From: Chryseobacterium sp. JV274
GTDB taxonomy: Bacteria; Bacteroidota; Bacteroidia; Flavobacteriales; Weeksellaceae
NCBI RefSeq assembly: GCF_903969135.1
Contig: NZ_LR824569.1
Location: forward strand, 3,803,001 to 3,867,000
Length of the DNA stretch: 64,000 bases
Direction of reading: 5' to 3'
The notes under the pieces were generated by a model, which was not told the DNA's origin, did no database searches, and saw only the letters and a program-made list of their open reading frames with translations. This document shows positions 8,015-16,895 of the stretch, in pieces (within the stretch, counting starts at the first letter, position 1; every line of letters starts with the position of its first letter). A program made the position numbers and the translations under genes.

Positions 8015-8583
8015 TTTTACCGATAAGAGCTTTTGGGGATCCTGTTTTGAGAAAAGTGGGAAAAGATATAGACAAAGATTATCCCGAATTACAAGAATTG
8101 ATAGATAACATGTTTGAAACGATGTACAGCGCAAATGGCATAGGTCTTGCAGCGCCTCAGATCGGTTTGGATATCCGTGTATTTATAATAGATGTGACTC
8201 CTCTTGCTGAAGATGAGGATTATGAAGATATTAAAGATGAGTTGGCAGAGTTCAAAAAAGTATTCATTAATGCCAGAATTCTTGAAGAATCAGGTGAAGA
8301 ATGGAAGTTTAATGAAGGCTGTCTTTCTATTCCGGATATAAGAGAAGATGTAAAAAGAAAAGGGACAATCGTTATTGAATATTATGACGAAAATTTTGTG
8401 AAACATACAGAAACTTTTTCCGATATTAGAGCCCGCGTAATTCAGCATGAATATGACCACATTGAAGGGGTACTGTTTACTGATCACCTGAGTGCTCTGA
8501 AAAAGAAACTGGTAAAAGGTAAACTGACAAAAATCTCTCAGGGTGACGTAAGCATTGGTTACAAAATGAGATTTCCAAAATAA
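8011..8583 (+). CDS. def: Peptide deformylase
   Basis: Removes the formyl group from the initiator Met of new proteins. The three hallmark motifs are intact: GIGLAAPQIG, EGCLSIPD (metal Cys) and QHEYDHIEG (metal His pair and catalytic Glu). Length is 190 aa. An acidic insert, EDEDYEDIKDELAEF, lies between motifs 1 and 2, as in many Bacteroidota enzymes. Coupled to ruvX by a 4-nt overlap. Confidence 0.96.
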   Translation: MILPIRAFGDPVLRKVGKDIDKDYPELQELIDNMFETMYSANGIGLAAPQIGLDIRVFIIDVTPLAEDEDYEDIKDELAEFKKVFINARILEESGEEWKFNEGCLSIPDIREDVKRKGTIVIEYYDENFVKHTETFSDIRARVIQHEYDHIEGVLFTDHLSALKKKLVKGKLTKISQGDVSIGYKMRFPK

Positions 8584-8658
8584 TTTAAACAAGGATAAAA
8601 GAAATAATATAAAGCAAAAAGCTTAGAGCTGATTGCAGAATTTACAAAAAATAAAATT

Positions 8659-9213
8659 ATGCTGTTAGAAAAAATAATTTCAATTTCTGGAAAGCCAGGA
8701 CTTTACAAATTAGTTTCTCAATTAAGAAACGGATTCATCATTGAAGATGTTACCACTAAGAAAAAAGTAAGTATTGGAAACTCAAGCCAGGTAAGTTTGT
8801 TGGATAATATTGCCATGTTTACATTTGAAAAAGAAGTTCCTTTGTTCGAAGTTTTTGAAAATATTGCTAAAAACAATGATTATAAAGAAACAATTTCTCA
8901 CAAATCTTCTGATGCAGATTTAAAAGAATTTATGGTGTCTTCTTTACCTAACTATGATACAGAAAGAGTATATGCTTCTGATATCAAGAAATTGGCTCAG
9001 TGGTACAATGTTCTTCATAAAGCGGGATATATTACTCCTGAAAGTTTTGTAAAGGCAGAGCCTGAAACTTTGGATGGAGAGCCTGCAGAAGAATTAAACA
9101 TTGAAAAAGAAGCTAAAAAAGCTCCAAAAGCAGAAAAACCTGCTGCACCAAAAGTAAAAGCTACTTCAGCTGCAAAATCAGCTCCAAAAAGTACGCACAG
9201 AAAACAAGGATAA
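8659..9213 (+). CDS. DUF5606 family protein
   Basis: A 184-aa Bacteroidota-specific protein. The conserved first ~140 residues start LLEKIISISGKPGLYKLVSQLRNG and include DLKEFMVSSLPNYDTERVYASDIKKLAQWYN, split here by its variable middle. The tail (~141-184) is low-complexity Lys/Ala/Pro (KAPKAEKPAAPKVKA), likely disordered. Function is unknown; the steady link with def suggests a housekeeping role, which is inference. A strong terminator follows. Confidence 0.85.
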   Translation: MLLEKIISISGKPGLYKLVSQLRNGFIIEDVTTKKKVSIGNSSQVSLLDNIAMFTFEKEVPLFEVFENIAKNNDYKETISHKSSDADLKEFMVSSLPNYDTERVYASDIKKLAQWYNVLHKAGYITPESFVKAEPETLDGEPAEELNIEKEAKKAPKAEKPAAPKVKATSAAKSAPKSTHRKQG

Positions 9214-9238
9214 TTCATTCAATTTGAATTAAAAATAC

Positions 9239-9277
9239 AAAGTCTTGTCAGGAAATTTCTGACAAGACTTTTTGTTT
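9239..9277 (+). terminator. Rho-independent terminator after ruvX-def-DUF5606
   Basis: A 13-bp perfect stem AAAGTCTTGTCAG / CTGACAAGACTTT with a 7-nt loop, followed by a T-rich run. From about 9280 to the mazG promoter the spacer contains no gene, only a short TAAACAT tandem repeat near 9352. Confidence 0.9.
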
Positions 9278-9461
9278 TTTTATGATGTAGCAGATGACAG
9301 ATAATAGGGATTAGTGAATTTTCTGCTAAGTTCAAATTTCGTCTGTATCTTTAAACATTAAACATTAAACATTAAACCCTAAACCTGTAACCTCTTGCAT
9401 TCCATATCCACAAACTCTTAACTTTCACTCCAAACCACTACCACAGACCCAAAATATCCCT

Positions 9462-9469
9462 TACATTTG
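9462..9469 (+). promoter_or_regulatory. -7 promoter element of mazG
   Basis: TACATTTG fits TAnnTTTG. Transcription would begin near 9475, which rules against the possible TTG start at 9477 and supports the ATG at 9495. Confidence 0.5.
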
Positions 9470-9494
9470 TACAAGATTGAATTTTTCATTACTT

Positions 9495-10262
9495 ATGAAT
9501 GCGAAACAGGAGAAACTAGAGGCCTTCGGAAGATTACTGGATATCATGGATGATCTGCGTGAAAAATGTCCGTGGGACCAGAAACAGACTTTAGAGTCAC
9601 TTCGTCATCTTACCCTTGAAGAAACCTATGAACTTTCAGATGCTATCTTACAGAATGATCTGCAGGAAATAAAAAAAGAGCTGGGAGATGTTCTGCTTCA
9701 CCTGGTTTTTTATGCTAAAATTGGTTCAGAAAAAGAAAGTTTTGATATAGCAGATGTGATCAATTCCCTTAATGAAAAGCTGATTTTCCGCCATCCTCAT
9801 ATCTATGGAGATGTTGAAGTGAAAGATGAGGAAGAGGTGAAACAGAACTGGGAAAAATTAAAACTAAAAGAAGGAAATAAATCTATTTTGGGTGGAGTAC
9901 CGAAAAGTTTGCCGAGTTTGGTAAAAGCTTACAGAATCCAGGATAAGGTAAAAGGAATCGGTTTTGAATTCCATGATGCTGAAGATGCCTGGAAAAAAGT
10001 AGATGAAGAGATTCAGGAGTTTCATGCTGAGACTGATCTCAATAAAAAGGAACAGGAACTTGGGGATGTATTTTTCTCACTGATCAATTATGCAAGAATT
10101 TCAGGAATTAATCCCGATTCTGCTTTGGAAAGAACCAATCTTAAGTTTATTTCAAGATTTCAAAAAATGGAAGGACTTGCTGAGGAACAGGATTTAAAAT
10201 TGGCAGATATGTCTCTTGAAGAAATGGATGTTCTGTGGGAAAAGGCAAAAAAACTTTCATAG
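9495..10262 (+). CDS. mazG: Nucleoside triphosphate pyrophosphohydrolase MazG
   Basis: A house-cleaning NTP pyrophosphatase of 255 aa from the ATG at 9495, with two MazG repeats. The first has LREKCPWDQKQTLESLRHLTLEETYEL and KKELGDVLLHLVF with the metal-binding ExxE...ExxD pattern. The second has KVDEEIQEFHAE and KEQELGDVFFSLINYAR. The length fits the double-domain E. coli-type enzyme. Followed after 56 bp by a lipoprotein gene on the same strand. Confidence 0.93.
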   Translation: MNAKQEKLEAFGRLLDIMDDLREKCPWDQKQTLESLRHLTLEETYELSDAILQNDLQEIKKELGDVLLHLVFYAKIGSEKESFDIADVINSLNEKLIFRHPHIYGDVEVKDEEEVKQNWEKLKLKEGNKSILGGVPKSLPSLVKAYRIQDKVKGIGFEFHDAEDAWKKVDEEIQEFHAETDLNKKEQELGDVFFSLINYARISGINPDSALERTNLKFISRFQKMEGLAEEQDLKLADMSLEEMDVLWEKAKKLS

Positions 10263-10318
10263 CTCTTTATTGGAACAATTAATGCTTCTTACATTCAATT
10301 AAAAAAATAAAAATAAAT

Positions 10319-11194
10319 ATGTTACGTTTTCTTATTTTACCTGCTTTGCTTCTATTGAGCTGTAATCCAAAAGCTCAGAATTCTCCCACTAACGAGGATG
10401 AATTGAAAGTCCAGTTTTCCCTACCTAAGAAGTTGAAGGAAGTCTCCGGAATTGCTTTATCAAAAGATAAGAAGACCATTTGGGTGATAGAAGACAGAGG
10501 GAATAAAAATGCAGTATACGGCATCAATGATAAAGGTGAAATGTTGGCAAAAGTACCTGTAGAAAATACAGAAAATACAGATTGGGAAGACATTATATCA
10601 GATGCTCAGGGAAATATTTATATCGGAGATTTTGGTAACAATGATAATAACCGTACCGATCTTGCTATTTTAAAAACTGATCTTACCATCAGTACACAGA
10701 CAACAACAAAAGTTGTTCAAACCACAAAATTTCATTATCAGGGTCAAACGGAATTTCCACCCAAAAAATCAAACCTGTTGTACGATTGTGAAGCTTTTGT
10801 AGAAATGGATGGTAGCTTCTACTTATTCACAAAAAACAGAAGTAAGGGTTTTGACGGAACTTTCCTTGTATTCCAGGTGCCCAATAAAGAAGGTGATTTT
10901 GAAGCAAAATTAATCGGAAAACTAAAACTTCAGGGTGGTTATAATGATGCAGCCATTACTTCAGCTACGATCAACAGTACAAAAGATAAAATTGTATTGC
11001 TGACGCATAAAAATGTACACGTTCTTACAGGCTTTACGGCCAACGATTTCAGTGGTGCAAAAATTCAGAAAATTTCATTGAATCATAATTCCCAGAAAGA
11101 AGCCATTGTTTTTCTTGATGATAAAACAGTTATGATTGCAGACGAGAAAGGGAAAAATGAAGGGGGGAATGTATATACGTTTTCTTTAAACTAA
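10319..11194 (+). CDS. Lipoprotein with beta-propeller-like repeats, unknown function
   Basis: A 291-aa protein with a lipoprotein signal (LPALLLLSCNPKAQ, Cys at about 15). The mature region has repeated blade-like segments such as GIALSKDKKTIWVIEDRGN, NTDWEDIISDAQGNIYIGDFG and DCEAFVEMDGSFYLFTKNR. These resemble the SdiA-regulated/phytase-like beta-propellers of Bacteroidota. The family call is by pattern. Likely on the outer membrane. It is downstream of mazG but may have its own promoter. Confidence 0.65.
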   Translation: MLRFLILPALLLLSCNPKAQNSPTNEDELKVQFSLPKKLKEVSGIALSKDKKTIWVIEDRGNKNAVYGINDKGEMLAKVPVENTENTDWEDIISDAQGNIYIGDFGNNDNNRTDLAILKTDLTISTQTTTKVVQTTKFHYQGQTEFPPKKSNLLYDCEAFVEMDGSFYLFTKNRSKGFDGTFLVFQVPNKEGDFEAKLIGKLKLQGGYNDAAITSATINSTKDKIVLLTHKNVHVLTGFTANDFSGAKIQKISLNHNSQKEAIVFLDDKTVMIADEKGKNEGGNVYTFSLN

Positions 11195-11233
11195 ATTTTA
11201 TATTTTTATAATAAATATACTAACTAATTAACC

Positions 11234-12052
11234 ATGAAAAAATTGTTTTACATTTCACTTGCATTAAGCCTGTTCTCATGCAGCAGCAGTGATGATACCC
11301 CAGCGGATACTCCACCGCCGCCTCCGGTTATACAGACTGAAAAAGCTTATGTTAATGGGGTAGATGGTATCGGAACACCTAATCCTAAAGAATTTTATGA
11401 ATTTACTTATGAAAATGGAAATTTAACGAATGTTAAAGGAAGGTTTTATAAAATATTTATGCAAATGGAGGATATGTTTTTTGCCGATAAGATTACTACA
11501 CTGTCTTACAGTAATAATAAAGTAATCTTAAGTGAATTGGAAGGAGCAAATTTTCAAGGCTATCAGGAATATCGTTTTACCATGGATAATAACAAGCCTG
11601 TAAAACAGGAACATTATTATGTAAATAATGTAACCGGCCCTGGTTCTGTAGCTGACACCAAAACTTATACTTATGAACAGGATAAATTAAAAAAGATTTA
11701 TTGGAAATTTGAAGGTCCTGGTGGTTATGAATATTTCACAACCTATTATTATAGCAATAATAACCTTACTAAAAGTGAGGTCATAGAAAAAATAAGTGGA
11801 ATAGATAATAAGTTAACTACGATTACATATTCTGATTTTGATAACGCTGCAAATCCATTTAAAAAACTTTATCTGCTGAATAATGAGTTGTATGAGAAAA
11901 GCTTATCTGCTAATAATTTCAGAAAAAAAGTATCTGTCACGGAAAATTTAAATCCGGCTAATGGCAATATTCCTCCAAAGACAACAACAAAAATATGGAA
12001 CTATAAATACGATGCTAACGGACAGGTATTATTATTCTTTCCAATACTATAA
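11234..12052 (+). CDS. Lipoprotein with YD-like repeat character
   Basis: A 272-aa lipoprotein (signal ends LFSCSSSDD, Cys 16) with a Pro-rich linker TPPPPP. The mature part is dense in Tyr/Asn/Asp with short motifs such as YEFTYENGNLTNVKG, TKTYTYEQDKLKKI and TTYYYSNNNLTKSEV. This spacing resembles RHS/YD-like repeats seen in flavobacterial surface lipoproteins. No enzymatic motif. Function unknown. Confidence 0.7.
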   Translation: MKKLFYISLALSLFSCSSSDDTPADTPPPPPVIQTEKAYVNGVDGIGTPNPKEFYEFTYENGNLTNVKGRFYKIFMQMEDMFFADKITTLSYSNNKVILSELEGANFQGYQEYRFTMDNNKPVKQEHYYVNNVTGPGSVADTKTYTYEQDKLKKIYWKFEGPGGYEYFTTYYYSNNNLTKSEVIEKISGIDNKLTTITYSDFDNAANPFKKLYLLNNELYEKSLSANNFRKKVSVTENLNPANGNIPPKTTTKIWNYKYDANGQVLLFFPIL

Positions 12053-12062
12053 AAAATCAAAT

Positions 12063-12094
12063 AAAACCCCACAGAGAAATCTGTGGGGTTTTTG
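12063..12094 (+). terminator. Rho-independent terminator
   Basis: A 13-bp stem AAAACCCCACAGA / TCTGTGGGGTTTT with a GAAA loop and further Ts. It ends the lipoprotein transcript and faces the convergent gene at 12134. Confidence 0.9.
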
Positions 12095-12133
12095 AATATA
12101 TGAATGTATTGAAGTGATTGACATTTTTACGTC

Positions 12134-12856
12134 TTATGGAGTAAGGTAAGAGATATGGATATTTCCACTTGATAGCCTAAAATCCTGAGTATATCGGCAG
12201 CGTATTCTGAAGGTTTCTCCTGTATTGAAAAAGTTAATGGATGAAAGATTATGGTTCAATCCTGTAGTGCGTTCTCCATGGCCTGTAGATATGCCTGCAA
12301 GCGTTGTAAGTGCCGGCGTAACCTTTTGGATATAAGAATTTGCTGTTCCTGCAGTTTGTCCTGACGGATTTAGATTAAGATCATAGGTTGCATAAGGAAC
12401 AATATTATAAAACCCGGGTTTTACCACTGTGAAAAGTCCTGTTGCTGAGTTATAAGTTAAATAAGCTGTATCAATCTTATTACTCACATTGAAGACGTAG
12501 GTTTGTGAATAACTTTCATGAATGGTGATTGGAGTAGAGTGTGTTCCTGTATAACTGCCGCTGGATGGGCTGATATCTGTTTTGTTCCCTACATACACAA
12601 CTTTTAAGAAATTTTCAGATTCAATTGTTTTCCATACCGGAGTATTTCCGGCTCCGTTTGACATTAGGACCTCACCTTTGTTTCCTGAATTACCTTTAGT
12701 TCTGTCATCGCCGCCTACATTCAGGTCTTTAACAACCTGTAGTGAACCGTTGACATGTAAAGTATGTTGAGGTGTTGATGTTTTAATCCCTATCTGTGCA
12801 TTTAAATGTATAAACAGGGTAAATAATGCCATATACAATAGCTTCTTTTTCATCAT
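12134..12856 (-). CDS. Secreted protein with tail-fibre/C1q-like layout
   Basis: A 240-aa exported protein (signal MMKKKLLYMALFTLFIHLNAQ). The mature N-terminus IGIKTSTPQHTLHVNGSLQV is a signature found at the head of many flavobacterial surface proteins. Next comes a KGEVLMSNGAGNTPVWKT linker. The C-terminal ~130 residues are beta-rich, with GLFTVVKPGFYNIVPYATY and FFNTGETFRIRC, resembling the trimeric C1q/TNF-like heads. Function unknown. CAAATATA at 12878-12885 reads as a TATATTTG -7 element on this strand. Confidence 0.65.
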   Translation of the reverse strand: MMKKKLLYMALFTLFIHLNAQIGIKTSTPQHTLHVNGSLQVVKDLNVGGDDRTKGNSGNKGEVLMSNGAGNTPVWKTIESENFLKVVYVGNKTDISPSSGSYTGTHSTPITIHESYSQTYVFNVSNKIDTAYLTYNSATGLFTVVKPGFYNIVPYATYDLNLNPSGQTAGTANSYIQKVTPALTTLAGISTGHGERTTGLNHNLSSINFFNTGETFRIRCRYTQDFRLSSGNIHISYLTP

Positions 12857-12963
12857 TTGTTGATTTTTTTATTGCTACAAATATAAAATGTTTTTAAAAT
12901 GTCTGTTTTTTAAAGAATTGATAAACATATAAAGCTATGTGTGGTGTTGACCTATATAGCTGA

Positions 12964-12993
12964 AAATATGGCTTTTATTTAAAAGCCATATTT
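12964..12993. terminator. Long perfect hairpin between two minus-strand genes
   Basis: AAATATGGCTTTT and AAAAGCCATATTT form a 13-bp stem around a 4-nt loop in a 296-bp gap with no gene. It lies downstream of the phosphoesterase-barrel gene on the minus strand, so a terminator is likely; the flanking T run is weak on that strand. The rest of the gap is AT-rich without recognised features apart from the promoter at 12878-12885. Confidence 0.55.
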
Positions 12994-13152
12994 GTTTTAT
13001 TAATGAAAAATGTAAGCTGAAAATTAGGATTATTAAATTTAATTAAAATTGGATTTTTTTTGAATATTCAACTGTAATTAGTTTTAATAGGTTTTAAAGA
13101 ATGTTTTGTATCTGTCTTAAAATTGTAATACTGATGATGAAAATTTGATTAT

Positions 13153-16100
13153 TTAAAATTTCATTCCTATCCCTGCGGAAAGTCTTCCACCATCTGAACC
13201 ATAGAAATAATTCAGTCTTGCAGACATCATTTCTACAATGCTCAGCCATACACCGGCACCGGCAGATTGGTGCCATTTTCTGGAATTTTCACTGTCATTC
13301 CATACACGGCCGATATCATATCCGATAAGAATTCCCATATTCGCAGGAATAATATTGTTTCTTACTCTCCCGAAATCCCATCGTATCTCTGAATTATTGG
13401 TAAAATATGATCTTCCTGAGAATCTTTCGTTTCTGAAAGCCCTCATCCCATTGTTACCTCCAATTGCAGCCGCCTGATAGAATTCAAAATTGTTATTATT
13501 GATCCACATTACGTTACTGGAATTGGCAAAAACAAATTTTCCTTTCTTATCAATTCTATGATCAATGGCAAGCTTTCCTTTTACAGTCAGGAAGTTTTTA
13601 TTAAAGTCGGAAAGAGTTGCTTTCCAATCGGCATTAAGCATAAATTCCAGTCCAAGAGTAGGGAATGCTGTATTATCTGCATTTTTATAGCCAAATGTAT
13701 AATTGGCTCCTACAAACTGTTGGCTGTTAAATACACCTGGTCTTACGTCCGGTGACTGGTTGATGAAGCGGTCAGCCTTTCTCTGGACTTTATTATCTTC
13801 AAAGGTTAATTGAAACTGATGACTCAGATTCATCCAGCTTTTCTGAGAGATAGAAGGTGCAAAGTTGAATTTTGAAATTCTGGCTCTGTTGTATTCTCTT
13901 TCTGTATCTTCCTTATCATATTCACTTTCATTGGAAAGGCCAAAGAAGTTTTGAGAAAACCTTGGAGTCGTATAAAATGCATCCAGATTGAAATCCCAAC
14001 CTGAGATAGCCTTTTTAAATACTCCTTTATAGGTAAGGCTGAATCCTGCAGTAGCAGTATAAAAATTAGCTTTTAAGCTATGTCTTTGGGTATAAGGATC
14101 ACGGATGAAGTTATTGACTGTATAATTGGCCAGAACGCCTACAATGACACCGTCATCCGGGTTATAGTCCAGGTTTGGATATCCTGCAAAGGAATTGTAT
14201 TTCGGGTGTTTATAATTATAGCTGTTGATGTCATAATCATCAGTGATGTTTTTGGTTGCATTGCCAGCGTTATAAGTATTCTTCTGAGATTTAAAATCAT
14301 AAATCTTCACTTTTCTTCCATCAGCAACATTATAAGTATCATGATTATATCCACCAATCAGCCGGATGTTCATTTTAGGGTTTCCGGTTCCTGCCACTTC
14401 ATAGATATCATCATCTTCAAGTCCGTAGATCCACAATTCTTTTGTTTTTGAATCATGATAGGTCTTTTCAAAAACCAGCTCATTCTGATCTTTGTTCTTG
14501 CCCAGTTTATATTGCTGTACAAGTACTGAATGTCCGTTTTTGGTGATGACAAACTTATCAGGATTTACAGTTCCTGCCAGAGATACTTTTTTCTGTAATA
14601 CATCATAATACTGAGCAGCGTAGCTCTGAAGTTTTGTTTTTCTTACTTTCAGCTTTCTCTGAATTTCAGCAATGGTATTGTCCTGTACCTCTTTCGGAAG
14701 ATTATGGAAAGCATCATCAATATCCGCATCAGTAAGATGTTCCTGAATATATTTTGCCTGAGTCTCCCATTCTGTCTGATCAGCTCCTTTTAAAAAGACC
14801 AGATCCATCGGGTAGGGTTCCATAGCAAGCCACTTGACACTGCTGATATCTTCAGTAAAGGTTTTCATATGGCGAATTGCCGGAACATTCATAATAAGCT
14901 TAAATGCAGCTCCGTCATATTTGCTGAATGCCTGATCTCTGTCTTTAGGGATAGGCTTATACACTACTTTGTCACCCGCTTCATATTCTGCCCATTTCCA
15001 CTGATCCGAGTGTCTGTCCCAGTCACCAATAAGCATGTCAAATAATCTGGCTCTGATGTAAGATTCTCGGTCGACAGAATATTTATTGCTTTTGCTGAGG
15101 TTCTTCAATACATCATCCGTGGAAACGATATCTTTTGCATTACCGAGATAAGCCAATGTTTTAGGGTCAGAAGAAAAACGTTCTTCAATCATGTACATTT
15201 CATCTCCATAATTCTCGTTATATCTCCCTAAAGCTTGTTGTTTAGGAATATAATAGAGTTTTGGATTACTGTGCAAAATATTCAGTTTCTCTGACATATT
15301 TCCAATCGTAAACGGAGTAAATGGGTGATTGGTCGTATAAAAATCCAACAAGAATTTTTCAGGGAAAGTATCGGTGAGCTCTTCACCCAATGTACTTTTT
15401 GTGAAAGCCATATTGTTGAGAAAACGGATGGCGCTTTTTTTCACTCCACGCATCACAAATTCCTGTCCGTCCGCTGATTTCAGTCGCAAGCTGTTGGACT
15501 GGTTTCCTCCACCTTCTCTGAAAGGGATATATCCGCCGTTTAATTCTGAAAGATTGGCAGTTGGAGCTTCAATCGGAATTCCATAATAATATCTGTAATG
15601 ATCTCCCCAAAGCCAGCGGTAAAATTTTCTTTTTTGAGTAAGCTGTACCGGGTAGATGGTTGAGGAAAATGTCTGCGGAAAAGAATTGGGAAAATTATTG
15701 ATAAATACATCCGGCTTGGAAATTACTGAAATATGAGTCAGTTTTTGAAGCTGTGCATCTTTTGTAGAAAAATATTCAACATCTGTACTTTCATCTTTTC
15801 TGAAATTTAAAACAGCAAAACCACTTCCTCCGTAAGAAAAATCAGTTTTTTCTATAATGGTAGACGGGTCTGTTTTGGAACCTGCTCCACTGATGATTTG
15901 TCTAAGGTTTCCGTCTTCGTGGTACTGTAGATTATGATCATGCCCGGAAACGAAAATAATATTTTCCTTATCCTGAACGATGCTTTTCAATCTGTTGGCC
16001 AGATCAGCATAATGCTGGTTATTGATATCTTCAGGACTGGCTCCTGAAGAACTTCTTAAAATATTGATTATACTTGCAACACCGGGAACAGGAATCTTAC

Positions 16101-16869
16101 TTTTTAAAGGAAAAAGATGGGATTTTGCAGAATTAAAACCTGCATGGGTCCCACTGCTGATAATAGGGTGGTGTAAAGCAACAATGATTTTTTTACCCTG
16201 ATTTTTAATGATCAGATCTTTAAATTCTGTGAAAAAATCCTCGCGGGTTTTGATATTACAGTTTTTATTGATTCCCGGGTAATTGTCCCAGTTGGCAATA
16301 ACCCATTCTGTATCAACAGCTATGAGCTTAATGTCTTTAGAAACGTTGATATCATCAATAGGACATCCGTTTTTAGGCAGAAAAGCTTTTTTGTCGTCGA
16401 GGTATTTTTTTACCAGTCCTTCCTGAGCGTTCAATCCTTCCAGTCCGTTATACCAATCGTGATTTCCGGGAATTACAAATGTTTTACCTTTGAAATTCTT
16501 CGTTATGGCAAGCTGATTTTCCAGTTTATCTTTAGCTGAAGCATATTCTTTATCTGTTTCTTTAGGCATCCCGTTAGGATAGATATTATCTCCCAAAAAG
16601 ATCAGCATAGAGTTGCTGTCGGCAGAATCCAGTTTGCTTTTCAGTAAACTCAGTGTTTTTTGTGCATGAGGTTCATCTGCGTTTCCTGCATCTCCAATCA
16701 GAAAAAGTTTAAAATCATTCTCGGATTTTATCTCAGAATCTTTTACTTCAAATAAGTTTTTGCCCTTTTGTACGTTATATGTAGCACAGGAATAAAGGGC
16801 TCCTGCGGACATTACAGTTCGAAGAACAATAGAAGTATTTTTTAGATGAGTTTTAAAGGATAAATTCAT
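13153..16869 (-). CDS. Metallophosphoesterase - kinase-like domain - Omp85-type barrel fusion lipoprotein
   Basis: A 1238-aa protein. The signal has a lipobox-like LYSC (C28). Residues ~53-370 are a calcineurin-like phosphoesterase: GDAGN (D60), GDN (D94), GNHD (136-138), HH (233-234) and GHDH (309-312). The middle ~455-700 is not named in routine annotation as far as I know. It has LRLKSADGQEFVMRGVKKS, a strand MYMIEERF, the loop LIGDWDRHSDQW (D616-D622) and PIPKDRDQAF (D643/D645), together reminiscent of HipA/FAM20/CotH-like kinases. The C-terminal ~850-1238 is a beta-barrel with Omp85 features, ending SAGIGMKF. Likely in the outer membrane. Divergent from the HD-effector gene by 26 bp. Confidence 0.85.
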   Translation of the reverse strand: MNLSFKTHLKNTSIVLRTVMSAGALYSCATYNVQKGKNLFEVKDSEIKSENDFKLFLIGDAGNADEPHAQKTLSLLKSKLDSADSNSMLIFLGDNIYPNGMPKETDKEYASAKDKLENQLAITKNFKGKTFVIPGNHDWYNGLEGLNAQEGLVKKYLDDKKAFLPKNGCPIDDINVSKDIKLIAVDTEWVIANWDNYPGINKNCNIKTREDFFTEFKDLIIKNQGKKIIVALHHPIISSGTHAGFNSAKSHLFPLKSKIPVPGVASIINILRSSSGASPEDINNQHYADLANRLKSIVQDKENIIFVSGHDHNLQYHEDGNLRQIISGAGSKTDPSTIIEKTDFSYGGSGFAVLNFRKDESTDVEYFSTKDAQLQKLTHISVISKPDVFINNFPNSFPQTFSSTIYPVQLTQKRKFYRWLWGDHYRYYYGIPIEAPTANLSELNGGYIPFREGGGNQSNSLRLKSADGQEFVMRGVKKSAIRFLNNMAFTKSTLGEELTDTFPEKFLLDFYTTNHPFTPFTIGNMSEKLNILHSNPKLYYIPKQQALGRYNENYGDEMYMIEERFSSDPKTLAYLGNAKDIVSTDDVLKNLSKSNKYSVDRESYIRARLFDMLIGDWDRHSDQWKWAEYEAGDKVVYKPIPKDRDQAFSKYDGAAFKLIMNVPAIRHMKTFTEDISSVKWLAMEPYPMDLVFLKGADQTEWETQAKYIQEHLTDADIDDAFHNLPKEVQDNTIAEIQRKLKVRKTKLQSYAAQYYDVLQKKVSLAGTVNPDKFVITKNGHSVLVQQYKLGKNKDQNELVFEKTYHDSKTKELWIYGLEDDDIYEVAGTGNPKMNIRLIGGYNHDTYNVADGRKVKIYDFKSQKNTYNAGNATKNITDDYDINSYNYKHPKYNSFAGYPNLDYNPDDGVIVGVLANYTVNNFIRDPYTQRHSLKANFYTATAGFSLTYKGVFKKAISGWDFNLDAFYTTPRFSQNFFGLSNESEYDKEDTEREYNRARISKFNFAPSISQKSWMNLSHQFQLTFEDNKVQRKADRFINQSPDVRPGVFNSQQFVGANYTFGYKNADNTAFPTLGLEFMLNADWKATLSDFNKNFLTVKGKLAIDHRIDKKGKFVFANSSNVMWINNNNFEFYQAAAIGGNNGMRAFRNERFSGRSYFTNNSEIRWDFGRVRNNIIPANMGILIGYDIGRVWNDSENSRKWHQSAGAGVWLSIVEMMSARLNYFYGSDGGRLSAGIGMKF

Positions 16870-16895
16870 AAATTTACATTAACAAAATTTCAGGA

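Noticed and set aside
9352-9380. TAAACAT x3 then TAAACCC TAAACCT, telomere-like
   Set aside because: Only a short degenerate tandem repeat in an intergenic gap; resemblance to telomere repeats is chance.
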